A program made the position numbers and the translations under genes. A model generated the notes under the pieces. That model did no database searches. It had not been told where the DNA came from and saw nothing but the letters and a program-made list of their open reading frames with translations. Shown piece by piece: positions 33,081 through 44,707 of a stretch of DNA of 64,000 bases. Each line of letters opens with the position of its first letter. Position 1 is the first letter of the stretch. Origin of the DNA: Diadema setosum (Eukaryota; Echinodermata; Echinoidea; Diadematoida; Diadematidae); NCBI RefSeq assembly GCF_964275005.1, contig NC_092689.1, positions 3,760,501 through 3,824,500 on the forward strand, read 5' to 3'.

Positions 33081-34005
33081 ATTTGAATTGACATGGACCA
33101 TTGACCCTAAAGTTTCCAAAATAATCACTGCCAATCAGTACATGAATATTCATTAAATTCCATAAAATTACATTATACCTTAAACCATTTCCGGGTATGA
33201 GACAAAAAAAAAATATCACATATTAATTTTATGTTTGACCTTTAACTGTAATATTTTCAAAACAATTTCTGCCCACCAATACATACATATTCATTTAATT
33301 CCATGAAAGTTCCTTGAACCATTTCCCAAATATATATAAACAAAATTATTTTCACTTGGCGTTTGACATTTGAGCTCAAGCCCCCCCCCCCCCCCCCCCG
33401 GAAAAAAAAAATTAAATAATACGAATACACACTGAGTTTCAAAATATACCCTCCAGCATTGCACAAGCAAGGGAAAAACAAAGAAGAAGAAATATACATT
33501 TGGCCTTCATCTTTAATCCTAAAATTTCAAATATATATAACATAACATAAACATAAATATTCATTAACTTACATGAATGTACATTGTACCTTAAACCATT
33601 TCCGGGTATGAGGGAAAAAATATAACATTTTCACTTTATGTTTGACCTTTAACCCTGATATTTCCAAAACAATTTTTGCCCATCAATACATACATATTCA
33701 CTTAGTTCAATGAAAATTCCTTGCACCATTCCCCAGATATATAAAAAAAAGTATATATATATGAAGAGTTTGTTTGCAAAAACCGATAAGTCCATTTTTT
33801 AAGATCCCGAAGTACGGTCTCTGTCACAAAGCACAAAACAATACCCTTCAAATGACACATTGGTCACTACACACAAAGGTACATTCTTGAAGCCATGGTC
33901 AAAAGAACCAAAAATTCTCTCACTATTCCCCCATTTCTCTTGACCCTCAATCGCAAATATCTCCATTTGACAAATATGGACTTATCGGTTTATGCAAACA
34001 AACTC

Positions 34006-34045
<40 letters not shown>

Positions 34046-34100
34046 CTCCACGTTTAATCTTTGACCTTTGACTTCACGGCCCGAAATATTCTCTCAAATA
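33081..34100. repeat. Degenerate tandem repeat with TTTGACCTTTAACC words
   Basis: Three or more diverged units of roughly 170-200 bp share TTTGACCTTTAACC, CAATACATACATATTCA and CATGAA.GTTCCTTG.ACCATT. A MITE at 33,766-34,005 interrupts the last unit. The style matches the internal repeats of the Helitron-like elements in this window, but no end is seen. Confidence 0.55.
33766..34005. mobile_element. MITE with 30-bp near-perfect TIR inside a (TA) context
   Basis: The terminal GAGTTTGTTTGCAAAAACCG continues through ATAAGTCCAT. The other end is its inverted copy with one mismatch in 30. The core is about 180 bp. Both sides are TA-rich (ATATATATGAA and CTCATATATAT), which suits a TA target but hides the exact duplication. 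Confidence 0.75.
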
Positions 34101-34310
34101 ACGTAATTACACCTCAGGTCATTGATATACATAACAGGTTTGAAATCAATTTAAAAAAAAAAATGTTTACCATGACAACGCTTTTCGTGACCAACACAAT
34201 AATCATACCTTTCACATTCATATTTCAATACCACAATGTACACCAACTTTAATTTCAGTTACTTCACAATTGCCTATAATAAAAAAAATCTCATCCAACT
34301 ATTTCCCTAT

Positions 34311-36528
34311 TTATTGTGAAGTATTCAATAACCCAATAAGATATGGAATTGGGCTTCTCTTGTACCTTTCTGTTCTACACCTCACAGTGTGATATTGTGT
34401 TGACCTTATTAATGATGAAGAGTACCTGGTCTGTCGAGGTGCTGGTAACCAGTGCCTGAATTGTTGTGACTTAAGCAGTGACTTGGCAAATTTGCAGCAT
34501 ACATCATGCCTGCGAGCCTCAAGAGACTGAAGTTGTGTTATTTCGAGAGCATTGAGATAAGTGCCATAGGATTCGCCTAAGATCGTTCGTAGGGCTCGTT
34601 TTTGCACCCTTTCAATTTGGAGTGACAGCTGTTGTGTAAGACCCGGATGCCACACCGGGACAGCGTATTCAACCAGGGGTCTGATGTAACCTGTGTACAC
34701 TTTTAACAAATCTTTCATTGGAAGTTTAAAAGATTTCAATGATCTTAACATGAACAATCTCTTACTAACCTTTGACAGCATGGCACTCACGTAGCTGTCC
34801 CATTTGAGGCTAGACTGCACAAGTACACCTGGGATTTTTACCACATCCACTTCAGCCAAAGTCTGGCCATTTAGACTACATTGTGTAAAAGGCAACTGGG
34901 TTTTACCAAAATCAACCCTCATGACATGACATTTAAAAGCATTCAGTTGCATGTTATTTGTAGTGCACCATCTGTCTAATTTCTGAAGGGTACCTTGCAT
35001 TTCACCGACCGATCCTCGTTGTGTTGCTTCCGCTATCGTCATGTCGTCTACATATTTCCAATGTTCAATACTGGATGGCATCAAGGCGTCGTTAATGAGA
35101 ATCAGGAATAACACTGGGCCCAAACGTGTTCCTTGTGGTACTCCCGCATGGAGAGATCTACTTGAGGACAGGCAACCACGGTAGTGAACACGCTGGGGTC
35201 GGTCAGTGAGGAAGTTGGCAATCCAAGATATGAGAGAAGGATGGACTTGTAATTCAACCAACTTTGACATGATTATTGAGTGGTCTACTCTATCAAAAGC
35301 TTTGGAGAAATCTGTTGTAACTACCACGGGAGTAGTACCTAGCTTGTCGGCGTTTTTGGATAAAAAGTTGACAATATCCACTAAGCAGTGCGTACATGAC
35401 ATACCAGCTCTACTACCAAATTGTTTACTGTCAAGGGAGGGATCAATGGCAGACACCAACCAATTAGTGATAAACAACTCAGCAAGTTTTGCAAAATGAT
35501 CTGTAAGTGCTATTGGTCTAAGCTTATCGATTCTGGCTGGTTTCTCTTTCGGGACAGGAACTACTATTGCTTGCTTCCACTGATGTGGCACAACACGTTC
35601 AGTATAGGAACTGTTCAGAATGTGACATAACGGGGAGCTTAATTCAAGTGAAAACATCTTTATCACTCTCGCCGGGATTCCATCAGGTCCACAAGACTTC
35701 CCTGGACTCACTTTTTGCAACTCTCGCATCACTTCCCATTGTTCAAGTCTTGGAAGTGGTGGGGTATCAGACGTCAAGGGTGGGAGTTTGGATATGTCAA
35801 GGGGTGCGATACCACTTGAGACGCTTATGAAATGGGAATTGATGGTTTCAGCGACACTAACGTCTGCTTTCGACTGATCAACATCCGGAACATGGATTAT
35901 CTCGTTTAACTGGCTACGTGACGTCATGAGCTTAATGTTTTTGTACCATGACGCAGGATCATCATTCTTCAATTTGGCAACACGATCATGATAGAATTCT
36001 TTCTTCGCTCGGTGAATGCTCCTGCAGATTTTATTGCGACAGGATTTCCAAGCACTTATGGGGCCGTTCACAAAGAGATGTTGTCGTTTACTTATCAGCG
36101 ATTTCACTTCAGGGGTGATCCATGGTTTGTCTCTGTTGTGGGCTCGTACCTCCTTCTGAGGGAAGAATGTGTTCAGGGCTTGGTGAAGGATGGAGTAGAA
36201 CTCATCACATTTAGTCTGGGTATCTGGGGCATCATGAACACCAGACCAGGACTGATTTGAGATCCACCTACCAAAACATCTTGCGTCAGAGTCACGGATA
36301 GGTCTCAAGACACGCCTAGTCAACACATTGGGCTCTCGGGGAAATACTTCCTTGGGAAACCAGGTTACCACGTTGTGGTCACTTTTGCCGAGGGGGGAAA
36401 GAATGGCAACTTGTTTGTAGAAGTCCCCGAGATTTGTTAAGATCTTATCCAGGATTGAGCCAGATCTTGTGGGTTTGTCCACTACCTGTCGAAGAGAGAA
36501 ATTGGCATAAATGACATCTGTATCTAGC

Positions 36529-36530
<2 letters not shown>
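34311..36530 (-). mobile_element. LINE with long intact endonuclease-end and reverse transcriptase frame
   Basis: The open frame runs 723 codons from the first Met (36,482) and is open another 17 codons upstream to the (TA)n at 36,531. It begins in the C-terminal part of an APE-type endonuclease (SILDKILTN, then PLGKSDHNVV). A full reverse transcriptase follows: GPDGIPARVIK, then KLRPIALTDHFAKL, motif A TTDFSKAFDRVDH, motif B AGVPQGTRLGP, motif C YVDDMTIAE, then a thumb region. YVDD in place of the commoner FADD is notable. The 5' end is truncated. No stop or shift interrupts it, so it is young compared with the other LINE pieces here. It is a CR1/L2/Jockey-group element; the exact clade is not resolved. 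Confidence 0.9.
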
Positions 36531-36700
<170 letters not shown>

Positions 36701-37289
36701 CATAACACATAGACATGAAGTGAAATATGCAAATAAATGTGCTGGAACTATTCACTGTGTCTCGAGTGTCCAAGACCAGTGCAGATTCAGCAATTCAATT
36801 CAGTTCAATTCAATTATAAAAATCGCCAAAATCAAATCAAAGTCACCTTCATTCTTGCACCAGTCATTACCCATGGCCAGGGATAGAAAACCTCCTCTTA
36901 TCAATATAATCTCTCAACAGTGACGTCAACTAAACTGCTAAACGCCATTTTGTGAAATCATAACCATACGTCACTAATCACTAATTGGTGTGCATAAACA
37001 TAAGTTCATGAGTCAACATACTCTTCATCATGCATTATCCACGTGTGCCGCATGAAGAGCGCCTTGAAATTTTACTCTAAAGGGTATCTCAAGCATTTGA
37101 AAATACGCACGCACAGCTCTTACAGCTCTTAAAAAATGGACATTTTTCTTTTTTGTCTTTGTGTTTTGGTCTTCTTTTTTGCATGCATCAGATGCCTCGG
37201 AATAAGTTCAGCGAATTTCAAGTCGATTTGACTTCATAATAACATGACGTCATACGAGACCAGTAAATTTGAAATTACTCGCGGGCAAC
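36701..37289. other. Intergenic DNA, no gene seen
   Basis: It contains a short CAATTCAATTCAGTTCAATTC tract near 36,790. No other feature is seen. Confidence 0.4.
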
Positions 37290-37544
37290 TTGTCGCATGG
37301 AATATTTCGTTAAGAAATCAGTCATTTCGTCGATGAAATGATTATTTTGTAACGAAATGACAACGTTTTGTAACTAATTGAACATTTCGTCCACGAAATG
37401 ATAATTTCGTTAACGAAACGGTCATTTTGTCGACGAAATGACCAATTTCGTAAAGAAATATTCCGTGTGACACTTGGCGCTCCATGGTTTTTGTCCATGG
37501 TTTAAACCATGGTTTCTTTTGTACCACCTTCGTGAATTCGGGCC
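37290..37544. mobile_element. F3 foldback (ATTTCGTNNACGAAAT modules), left end missing
   Basis: At least six palindromic words of the type CATTTCGTCGACGAAATG lie head to tail. The right arm then runs GACACTTGGCGCTCCATGG, then GTACCACCTTCGTGAATTCG, and ends GGGCC|TA. The left arm stops inside GTCGCATGGAATATTTCG. A full relative is at 53,293-53,606. Confidence 0.7.
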
Positions 37545-37729
37545 TATGGGTTTTAAAATTGTGCCCTCCATTTTTCAGTGGTGGTCGGAATCACGTCCAC
37601 AGATTCGGTTGAAATTGAAACATAGGCTTCGATTTGGAAGGAGATTTTTTTTTTGTGTGTTGTTTTTGTTTTGCAAAACGTATTAAGTATGTGGGTAGAA
37701 CCTGTAGATTATCGTGTCATTTTACTATC

Positions 37730-38215
37730 GCTGCCATATTCTGCACACATTTCGATCATGTCACAAGCATCATTCATAAATTAGCAACTTCTTGATCAGG
37801 CGCAAAAAGTTTAATAAATATTCATTTCTGTATCATTTGCAAGAATACATATCCTATCGCTTCCAAACGGATTATTCATGGAGCAGAAGTTCTTAATCAG
37901 AAAGCATCTTGGATATGCAAATGTGTGTCCAATGTAAAAATTCTTTATTTCTGTACTTAGTATCTTGGCAAATGCATGTTATATTGACCCCATATTTTGC
38001 ACACATTAAAACCTTGTGAAATAGATCATTTCACAAAGGAACAACGTCTTGATCAGAGGCCATCTGGGCTGTGCAAAGGAGGTTCAACGTTCAACAATAC
38101 TTTATTCAGTCTCTTGCTCAATGTTTGTCTGATCGCTCACATATTTTGTACACATAAATTATAGGCTATGCTAGAATCATGTCATAGAATAACATTTTTT
38201 TTTTTTTTAATCAGA
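37730..38215. repeat. Degenerate tandem repeat with CCATATTTTGCACACATT words
   Basis: Two to three diverged units of about 200 bp share CCATATT.TGCACACATT, GATCAT.TCA.A and AAC..CTTGATCAG. The theme resumes at 39,090-39,300, after the block at 38,220-39,060. Confidence 0.5.
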
Positions 38216-38429
38216 CGAGATCTTGACTATGACTATTAGGGTAAAAGGTCTGCAAAGTAATATAGGCCTATGGATCTTTGAATATTGTATTGGCGACTTA
38301 TATTTGTCGAAGATGGGCAGAATATATTTCCTATTCTGTGAAGGTCCCCAAATAAAATCTCGCTATATGTTGAAATTCATTGTCGAAGGAATAAGAAGAA
38401 GCATAAAGTCTGTCTTATATATCCCTTTC

Positions 38430-38935
38430 AAACAAGCTCCTCTTGTTCGAGAGAGATAGAGAGGACCAGTCATGAAGGTCACGAGAAAGACGTTTATCGC
38501 GCTGCGGGGTATATAGGAGAAAGACGTCTTTGAGCACATAGATAGGGAGCTCAAAGTCATAGGGAAGGAGATGATACAAGGGCATGAGAAAGTCAAAATA
38601 AGAAGCAAGCACAAAGGGCTGAAGGACAGTGAGAGGTAAGGGCGAAGGATGAGGACAATAACTCTGAAAGTCAGGACAAAGTTGAACTTGGGAGAGCAAG
38701 GCAAGAGTTCTGACAGACCAAGCAAAGTCAAAATGAGTAGGGACAGAGGGAAAGTTCTGAAGTGAGAGCAAGGTCAAAGCGAGGGAAGGACAGAATGGAC
38801 ATGTGAAGGTCAGAAGAACAAGTGAGCACATGGTCAAAGTGGTGAGAGCATAAAATAGACTTGTGAAGGTCAGTGAAGTACAAAGGAAAATGAACAAAGA
38901 GAGAACTCCGCTGAATGCAAAGCAATTGAGATTGG
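38430..38935. repeat. Degenerate purine-rich minisatellite with AAGGTCA words
   Basis: A unit of about 58 bp (GAGCA.GGTCAAAG.G..., GAC.TGTGAAGGTCAG) is seen at least twice near 38,765-38,880, with further diverged copies to the left. Long minus-strand frames rich in Leu, Phe and Ser are by-products of this repeat and not genes. Confidence 0.6.
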
Positions 38936-39089
38936 GCTAGCTAAATTAGTAATTTGCAATAGCGTTAGCGAGACATCCTCTACACAGACTAGTACAACGA
39001 TCATGAAAGCAATGAAAAACGTGTAATGCTATATACATAATGTTACATCAAACATCTTAACTAAAATGCGTGACAATATTTTATCCTGT

Positions 39090-40735
39090 ATACAGGTAAT
39101 TGCAAATACATACCCGACGCCCTCATTATACTTTGCACACATTATAGACCAGGATACATGGATCATTTTTATAACATAACACCTTCTAGATCATTTTAGA
39201 TCTTGACCACGTAACTGACGATCAAAGGTCAAATATCATAATTTGACTTTGTCTGTAGAACTCATTGCTGCCATATTTTGCATAATAATGGCATCAGATT
39301 CATTTCAGATAACTTTATTCCAAGAACATCTTCCTTTATATTTTTAAGACTGAAGATGGAATTTCATATAGTCACCATTACCATGATTACTGTGGAATAT
39401 AGCTAGCTGCAGATCACCTCATTCGTCATCAATGACGAATTCAAAGTCTAGGTTATTTATCAGTGACGACAAAGAAGGGCATAAGGATGGTCATTTCCAT
39501 TATTACTGCTATTTCTATTGCTGGAAGTAAAGAAAAATCTTGATTTACTCTCATTTCCTCAGTTCACTGTCCTCATTCAATTTGCTGTTTCTGTTCCTCC
39601 CTAACTTTCATCATTTTCTCATCTCGGATGTAGGCGATCTAGACTGCGGCTGCCGTCTACAATGAGGTAAACATTAATAAATGTCAGTAATGCTTACACG
39701 TATCTATCGTTATTCTTTGATGATTTATGCCTCTTTAAAGGACAGATGTTAGCTAAATGAATGTTCGTCAATCATTGCATGCGATGCACTTTGAACAGTC
39801 AAACAGTCAAGTACATAATGATATCCTTGAACATCGTGAATGTTATCAAGCACGCGCCAGAAGCTCCCGCCCACAAATGATAATCGCACAAAATCAACGT
39901 GAAATACAAAGTCAACGTTGGAAAGAACCCCGCCGCCTTCCATATAGACAAAACACAACAGAGCATCAGAATCGAAGAAGAGCCATACGGGCGATGTCTA
40001 CACTGTTGACGCGTGCCCATGAATTTATCACTCATGTATAATAATGAACCTGTTGCACCCCCCCTTTATTTTCGCCCCTTACCCTCCCCTTGCGTTAGCA
40101 CAATATGTGTCGTGCCTTAGTGGGTTTAAACAATTTTGTGGTAGCAAGACGTACATACACATATCATAATGAGTCCTGAACATTATTTTGTAAAGTGTGA
40201 GCAAGTTCTTCAATTAAAAAAACAACAACAAACAAACAAAAACAAAAACAAAAAAACACTGTTCTACAGGACCTCTAATCGAAGTCGTGCAGGTCCTATT
40301 AATAATGATGAATATATTAAACGTAGTGCTTTACAAGTTATCGGGGTCAAATTTTCGCCAAAATATGGCAATGCGAGTAGGTTTGGAGGTATAGGAGTTG
40401 ATTGTTCAAAGATAGATGTAATTTAGTCTCCTTTTCACTCTATTTGGAATGTAGAGCCCTTGTATACAGGCCTCTTCTTCTGGAATGTCAGCTAGGACGC
40501 CCTCTTTGCCAGCATTTCCGCTGCGTTCTGCTACAAAGATCTCATAAGTAACTGTGGTAATATAGGAATAAAACTGATGATCACGTCATATATAATAATA
40601 TGAAAGATGTAATGGATCAACGTGATCGTTTTGCCAAAGTGCGGTCATTGCTTCAAACAAGGAGTATCTGCCTTATCAAAGAGTAATATAATGACCGTTC
40701 AACAATAAGAAGGTGAATTCCGATTTACAAATTAA
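39090..40735. other. Intergenic DNA, no supported gene
   Basis: A 94-codon plus frame at 39,757-40,041 has no recognised domain and no splice context. The rest is AT-rich with an (AAC)n-like tract at 40,220-40,258. Confidence 0.4.
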
Positions 40736-40744
40736 TTATCATAC

Positions 40745-40893
40745 ATGTATTTATGTGTTGTGACTGCCAAAGATTTAATTTTTCTTTTATTGTGTGTTTT
40801 ATACTCATTGTATTTCTTCCATGCCCCGGGAGGGGCCGTTTTAAGAAATAAAATTCATTGTCATTGTCATTGTCATTGTCATTGTCATTGTCA
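40745..40893 (+). repeat. LINE 3' end with (TCATTG)n tail
   Basis: It has a short GCCCCGGGAGGGGCC stem, then GAAATAAAATTCATTG and five or six TCATTG units. It is a LINE 3' UTR without its coding part. Confidence 0.6.
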
Positions 40894-40904
40894 TAACATT
40901 TTTT

Positions 40905-41222
40905 TTTTAAATCTCAGAATATGGCTGGATAGTCCACATTCAGCTGCACTTTGGCCTTCCATGAGGTCCAGTTGGGTGTGAGGCGGGACCACTTCACCGG
41001 GTTAACACCCTGCTCTTTGCGATGAATGAATGAAGCGGGATCTTTTACATGCATGAGTTGAGCCAGCTCTTACAAAATAATGACACCTCCATTTTATTCC
41101 CTATCAGGACAAGAGTGGACGATATGATTACACACAACATAACAACATAGCTTAGACAGAAATCCAACCAGGATCCTTTGACACTGGCGGCAGACGCGCT
41201 ACCGATTGAGCGAAGTCACCGT
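40905..41222 (-). mobile_element. tRNA-headed SINE, near full length
   Basis: In reverse it starts with GGTGACTTCGCTCAATCGG and GCGCGTCTGCC (A-box region) and a B-box-like GGATCCTGGTTGG. The body includes AAAGATCCCGCTTCATTCAT, GTGAAGTGGTCCCGCC and GGACTATCCAGCC, followed by a tail of A residues. The same body occurs in units 2 and 4 of the tandem array. This is the best reference copy here. Confidence 0.65.
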
Positions 41223-41225
41223 TCA

Positions 41226-41860
41226 TGTCTTGTCGGCTCCTTTGCCAACAATTACGTTCACGATTGCTACATGACAGGTTGTATAGGATTCTGTCATCAC
41301 ATGCATCTTGATAATGGGTAGCAAAGAGCTGTGAGTGATACCGTAGTGTAGCGCCAGCTATAGTTTCAAATTGTTCACTGTGTTCATAAGATTTCTATTA
41401 TGTATGAACTGATGACATTTTATTACAATTTCACATGGCAGCCATATTAAAGCTGTGTTCGCACATTGTGCATGAATCACAAGAGATAGCATTCGCATAT
41501 CTGCAAATGATTATGTATTTAGATGAGGTAGAGTATAATATAGCTTTATTGCGGAAGCTTCTTCCAAGATCGGTGATAGCTGAGCTTGCAGTGCAGCACG
41601 TGATGATAATCATAACTTAGAACTATGACATTATAGCAACTTTGAAATTTGCACGATGATGAGAAAGATTGCAGGGAAAGACAAGGTAGATTGCTTTCTG
41701 CAGGAATTGAAGATATTTGAACTTAATGTAAGATAAATGGGCATTCAATTTAACAGTCTACGTATGACACTAAAGCCCTGCTTTAACAGACCTAACCCCG
41801 ACAACGCAGAGACAACCTGAGAACAAAGTTCCTCTCCAGCAGGGGAGAAAGAGAGGGGTA
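41226..41860. other. Left flank of the tandem array, no gene seen
   Basis: Unique-looking AT-rich DNA. It ends GGGGTA just before the first CCGTTTAGATACACACC. Confidence 0.4.
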
Positions 41861-42178
41861 CCGTTTAGATACACACCGAAAATCTTCTCCGCGTAAGTTT
41901 CCATTACAACCTTACCTACCCCTTATGCGCGAAGGGGTGTGGTTACAATCCACGCACGCGTGATCGGCGAGCGGTGCGACATTTTGTTTGGACTATTGCG
42001 CATGCGTGTTGAGTATATCAAAGAAACGCTTTGATAGAATGGTTATCGGGGTATGTCCGGGTAATTACCCGAGCTATCTTGAGTAGAATTAGGCAAGAGT
42101 TACCGCTACATTGTCCGAGCAACATTTTGCTGGGATTGTTTTAACAGGCAGGGTAACAAAAAATGATAATAATAATAA

Positions 42179-43521
42179 CTAGAAATGTCGCTTTGGCGAC
42201 TGGTATGCCTCCGCCATAATGCATGATTTTCCCAATAGGTCTAGATAGTACATGTGGACAATGTGTGATTACATTTTCACAAAATTGGCAAAATATTGAA
42301 ATGAAAAGTTTGTCACAAATGTGTTGAATGTTCACCTTCCTTGACCTAGGTTTAATTGGATGAATAGGAGAGCATGTATCTAGGGATTTAAGGACTTTAA
42401 CTTGACTTTGACCCATTCATACATTTAGGCATTGAGTAATTTTCAAGGTACAGGTGTGGAGAAAAAGTGCAATTTCTGAATTGAATAGTAAATTGTTACC
42501 ATTTTCATCTGGCCCTTGACCCTAAAATTCATAAGATAATTACTTTCAGGTGGAACATGCATATTATGTACTAAGTTTCAAGATAACTTGAGCCACTTCC
42601 GAGATATGGAGGAAAAAGTTAGTTCAGCACTTTCACTTGATCTTTGACCTTTTGACCTTTGAGGCAAAAAAAGAAGAAAAAAAAAAGACTTTCCAGAGAA
42701 TTTCTATTAGGTTACACACGCATACACCAAGTGTAAAAAAAAAATAACCCTGCTGGCACTGCATAAATATGAGGGTAATAGTAAAATTTTGAAGTCTTGC
42801 ACTTGACCTTTGACCCCTGACCTTTGACCCCATGAACCCTACATTCTCTAGATAATCACTTCCAGTCAGTACATGTATATACTATGTTCCATGAAGATAC
42901 CTTGAACAATTTTCCAAGGTACGGAGAAAAAAAAGAAGTTTTAATATTTCTACTTGACCTTTTGACCTTTGACCTTTGACTTCATGACCCAAACTTTCAC
43001 CAGAGAATCTTAATTGGGTAATACATGTATAAACTAAGTTTCAAGAAAATCTCTTCAGGCATTCAATAGATATGGTGGAAATAGTGAAATTTTATGTATT
43101 TGACCCTGACCTTTTGACCTTTGACCTCATGATCCAAACTTTCACCAGAGAATCTTAATTGGGTATTACATGTATACACTAAGTTTCAAGAAAATATCTT
43201 CAGGCATTCAATAGATATGGTGGAAATAGTGAAATTTTATGTATTTGACCTTGACCTTTTGACCTTTGACCTTGAGCATGTGCACCCAAAAGTTGATAGG
43301 CACAACTTCACCCCCTAATACACATACATGCCAAGTTTCATTAGGATACCTCAACAGGTTTCGATAGTTACCTTGTCCACAAAATTCATTACGGGCGGAC
43401 GGAAGGACGGACGGACGGACGGACGGACGGAAGGACGGACGGACGGAAGGACGGACGGACGGACGGACGGACGGACAACCCGAAAACATAATGCCTCCGG
43501 CACCACTTCGTGGCGGAGGCA
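42179..43521 (-). mobile_element. Non-autonomous Helitron with precise empty sites
   Basis: Units 2, 3 and 4 read AATAATAATAAAAATAAGG where unit 1 has this insert exactly between A and T, with no target duplication. In element orientation it starts TGCCTCCGCCACG and ends CCA, hairpin GTCGC-CAAA-GCGAC, ATTT, CTAG. Insertion into AT without duplication, plus a 3' hairpin just before CTRR, is the Helitron signature. The 5' end is TG where TC is usual. Inside are a (GGAC)n tract (43,394-43,466) and diverged 130-150 bp repeats rich in TGACCTTTGACC. There is no Rep/helicase gene. Confidence 0.8.
43394..43466. repeat. (GGAC)n microsatellite
   Basis: Tetranucleotide GGAC repeats with three GGAA interruptions lie near the 5' end of the Helitron in its own orientation. 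Confidence 0.9.
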
Positions 43522-43729
43522 TAAAAATAAGGGGGAACAAAGATTGCCCGGACGTTGTCGCGATACCTCTTGTTTGAAAGGCTCTGTGAAAACGGGGCTT
43601 AATGATCTTGAGGCTGGGGAGGTATAACAATGGAACTATTTTTTTGTGCCACTCGGGCCTCCCTTGCATCTAGTCGCCAGAAGGATGGAATGGTAGGGGT
43701 GGGCACAGATGAAAGTTGGTACTCATTAA

Positions 43730-44110
43730 AGGGTGTGTACAGTTCTGGTCGAGGAGAGGATTTAGCTTTTAACGTTTTGCGAGATATTCAGAAACCACTC
43801 TAAGAGATGTCAAAGAGCATGCAATTCTAAGGGGTATCAAAAGTTTATTTGATGAAAATCGGTTTTGAAATGGCTGAGATATCTAAAAACAAGGTGAAGC
43901 AAAGAGATCCTAATAAAAGGCGTGAACTGTTTCCCTTTATTATTATCACTCTTTTTGGATATCTCAGCCATTTGAAAATCAATTTTCATTAAACGTTGAA
44001 TCCTTCTTAAAATTACAGGCTCTTTCATATTTCATGAGATGTTTCTCATTATCTCACTTAGGAATGTTCAAAACATGAATCCCCACCTCAACCAGTACTG
44101 TACAGTCCCT
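43730..44110. mobile_element. TTAA-type MITE, unit 1 copy
   Basis: TTAA|AGGGTGTGTACAGT on the left and ACTGTACAGTCCCT|TTAA on the right, with long imperfect inverted arms including AAAGAGCATGCAATTCTAAG. It shares this arm word with the MITE at 20,918-21,281, so the two are related families. Plus-strand AATAAA is present in CCTAATAAAAGG. Confidence 0.8.
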
Positions 44111-44471
44111 TTAATATGGTAGAGGCAAATCCCGTGATTACTGGCAGCCATAGAGTGCAGTTTCCTGAAGCCTCCGAAAAATTGGGACAAGTTTCCAGCA
44201 CACCCTCGCTGAGTAACTATAGAGTCAGGACCTCGATCCCCATGAACCCGCATGCAGGGTTTCGTTCAGTAGTTCTTACTACGCGACCTAGCGAGCCATC
44301 CGTAGCATGTTTGCAGATACCCTTCTATACTGATTCATGTCATGATAAACATAAGCGAAATAACTTGGTAATTTGACAACTTAATCAGGCTAAAAACTAA
44401 CAAATTTATACCATGTATGCATAAATGCATTCTATATTAAAAAACGTGTTTCATAAGATCAATACAATTTG

Positions 44472-44707
44472 GATTAATTTCAAATTCAAATTTGTAAGAT
44501 CACAAGTGCTGATCTACATTTTTAACAAACATGTCGGACAAAAAGAACCAGCGTGAATCGAACCTGTCATCTACTCCTTCCTAGGCAGCGACACTATACC
44601 ACCAGATTATCCCTGGTTGCCGGCAGTGACACGATGAACTTGGAACAAGATGATCCACATGTTTGTTAAAAATGTAGATCAGCAGCTGCGATCTTACAAA
44701 TTTAATC
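44472..44707 (-). mobile_element. Foldback enclosing a tRNA-Glu-like segment, unit 1 copy
   Basis: Inverted arms of about 55 bp (AAATTTGTAAGATC, GCTGATCTACATTTTTAAC, AACATGT) flank a core. On the minus strand the core at 44,547-44,619 is tRNA-sized (73 nt). Its acceptor halves AACCAG/CTGGTT pair, an A-box-like TCTGGTGGTATAGTG matches tRNA-Glu style, and a B-box GGTTCGATTC is present. The T-stem is weak. It is a tRNA fossil or SINE head captured in a foldback. Confidence 0.6.

Noticed and set aside
38415-38897. 160-codon minus-strand frame rich in Leu and Phe
   Set aside because: It reads through a degenerate purine-rich minisatellite. The apparent protein simply mirrors the 58-bp repeat.
39757-40041. 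94-codon plus-strand frame
   Set aside because: Basic composition and an ATG, but nothing recognisable and an overlapping open frame on the other strand. Not enough to call a gene.
43208-43669. 153-codon minus frame with PSVRPSVRPS repeats
   Set aside because: Encoded by the (GGAC)n microsatellite of the Helitron.
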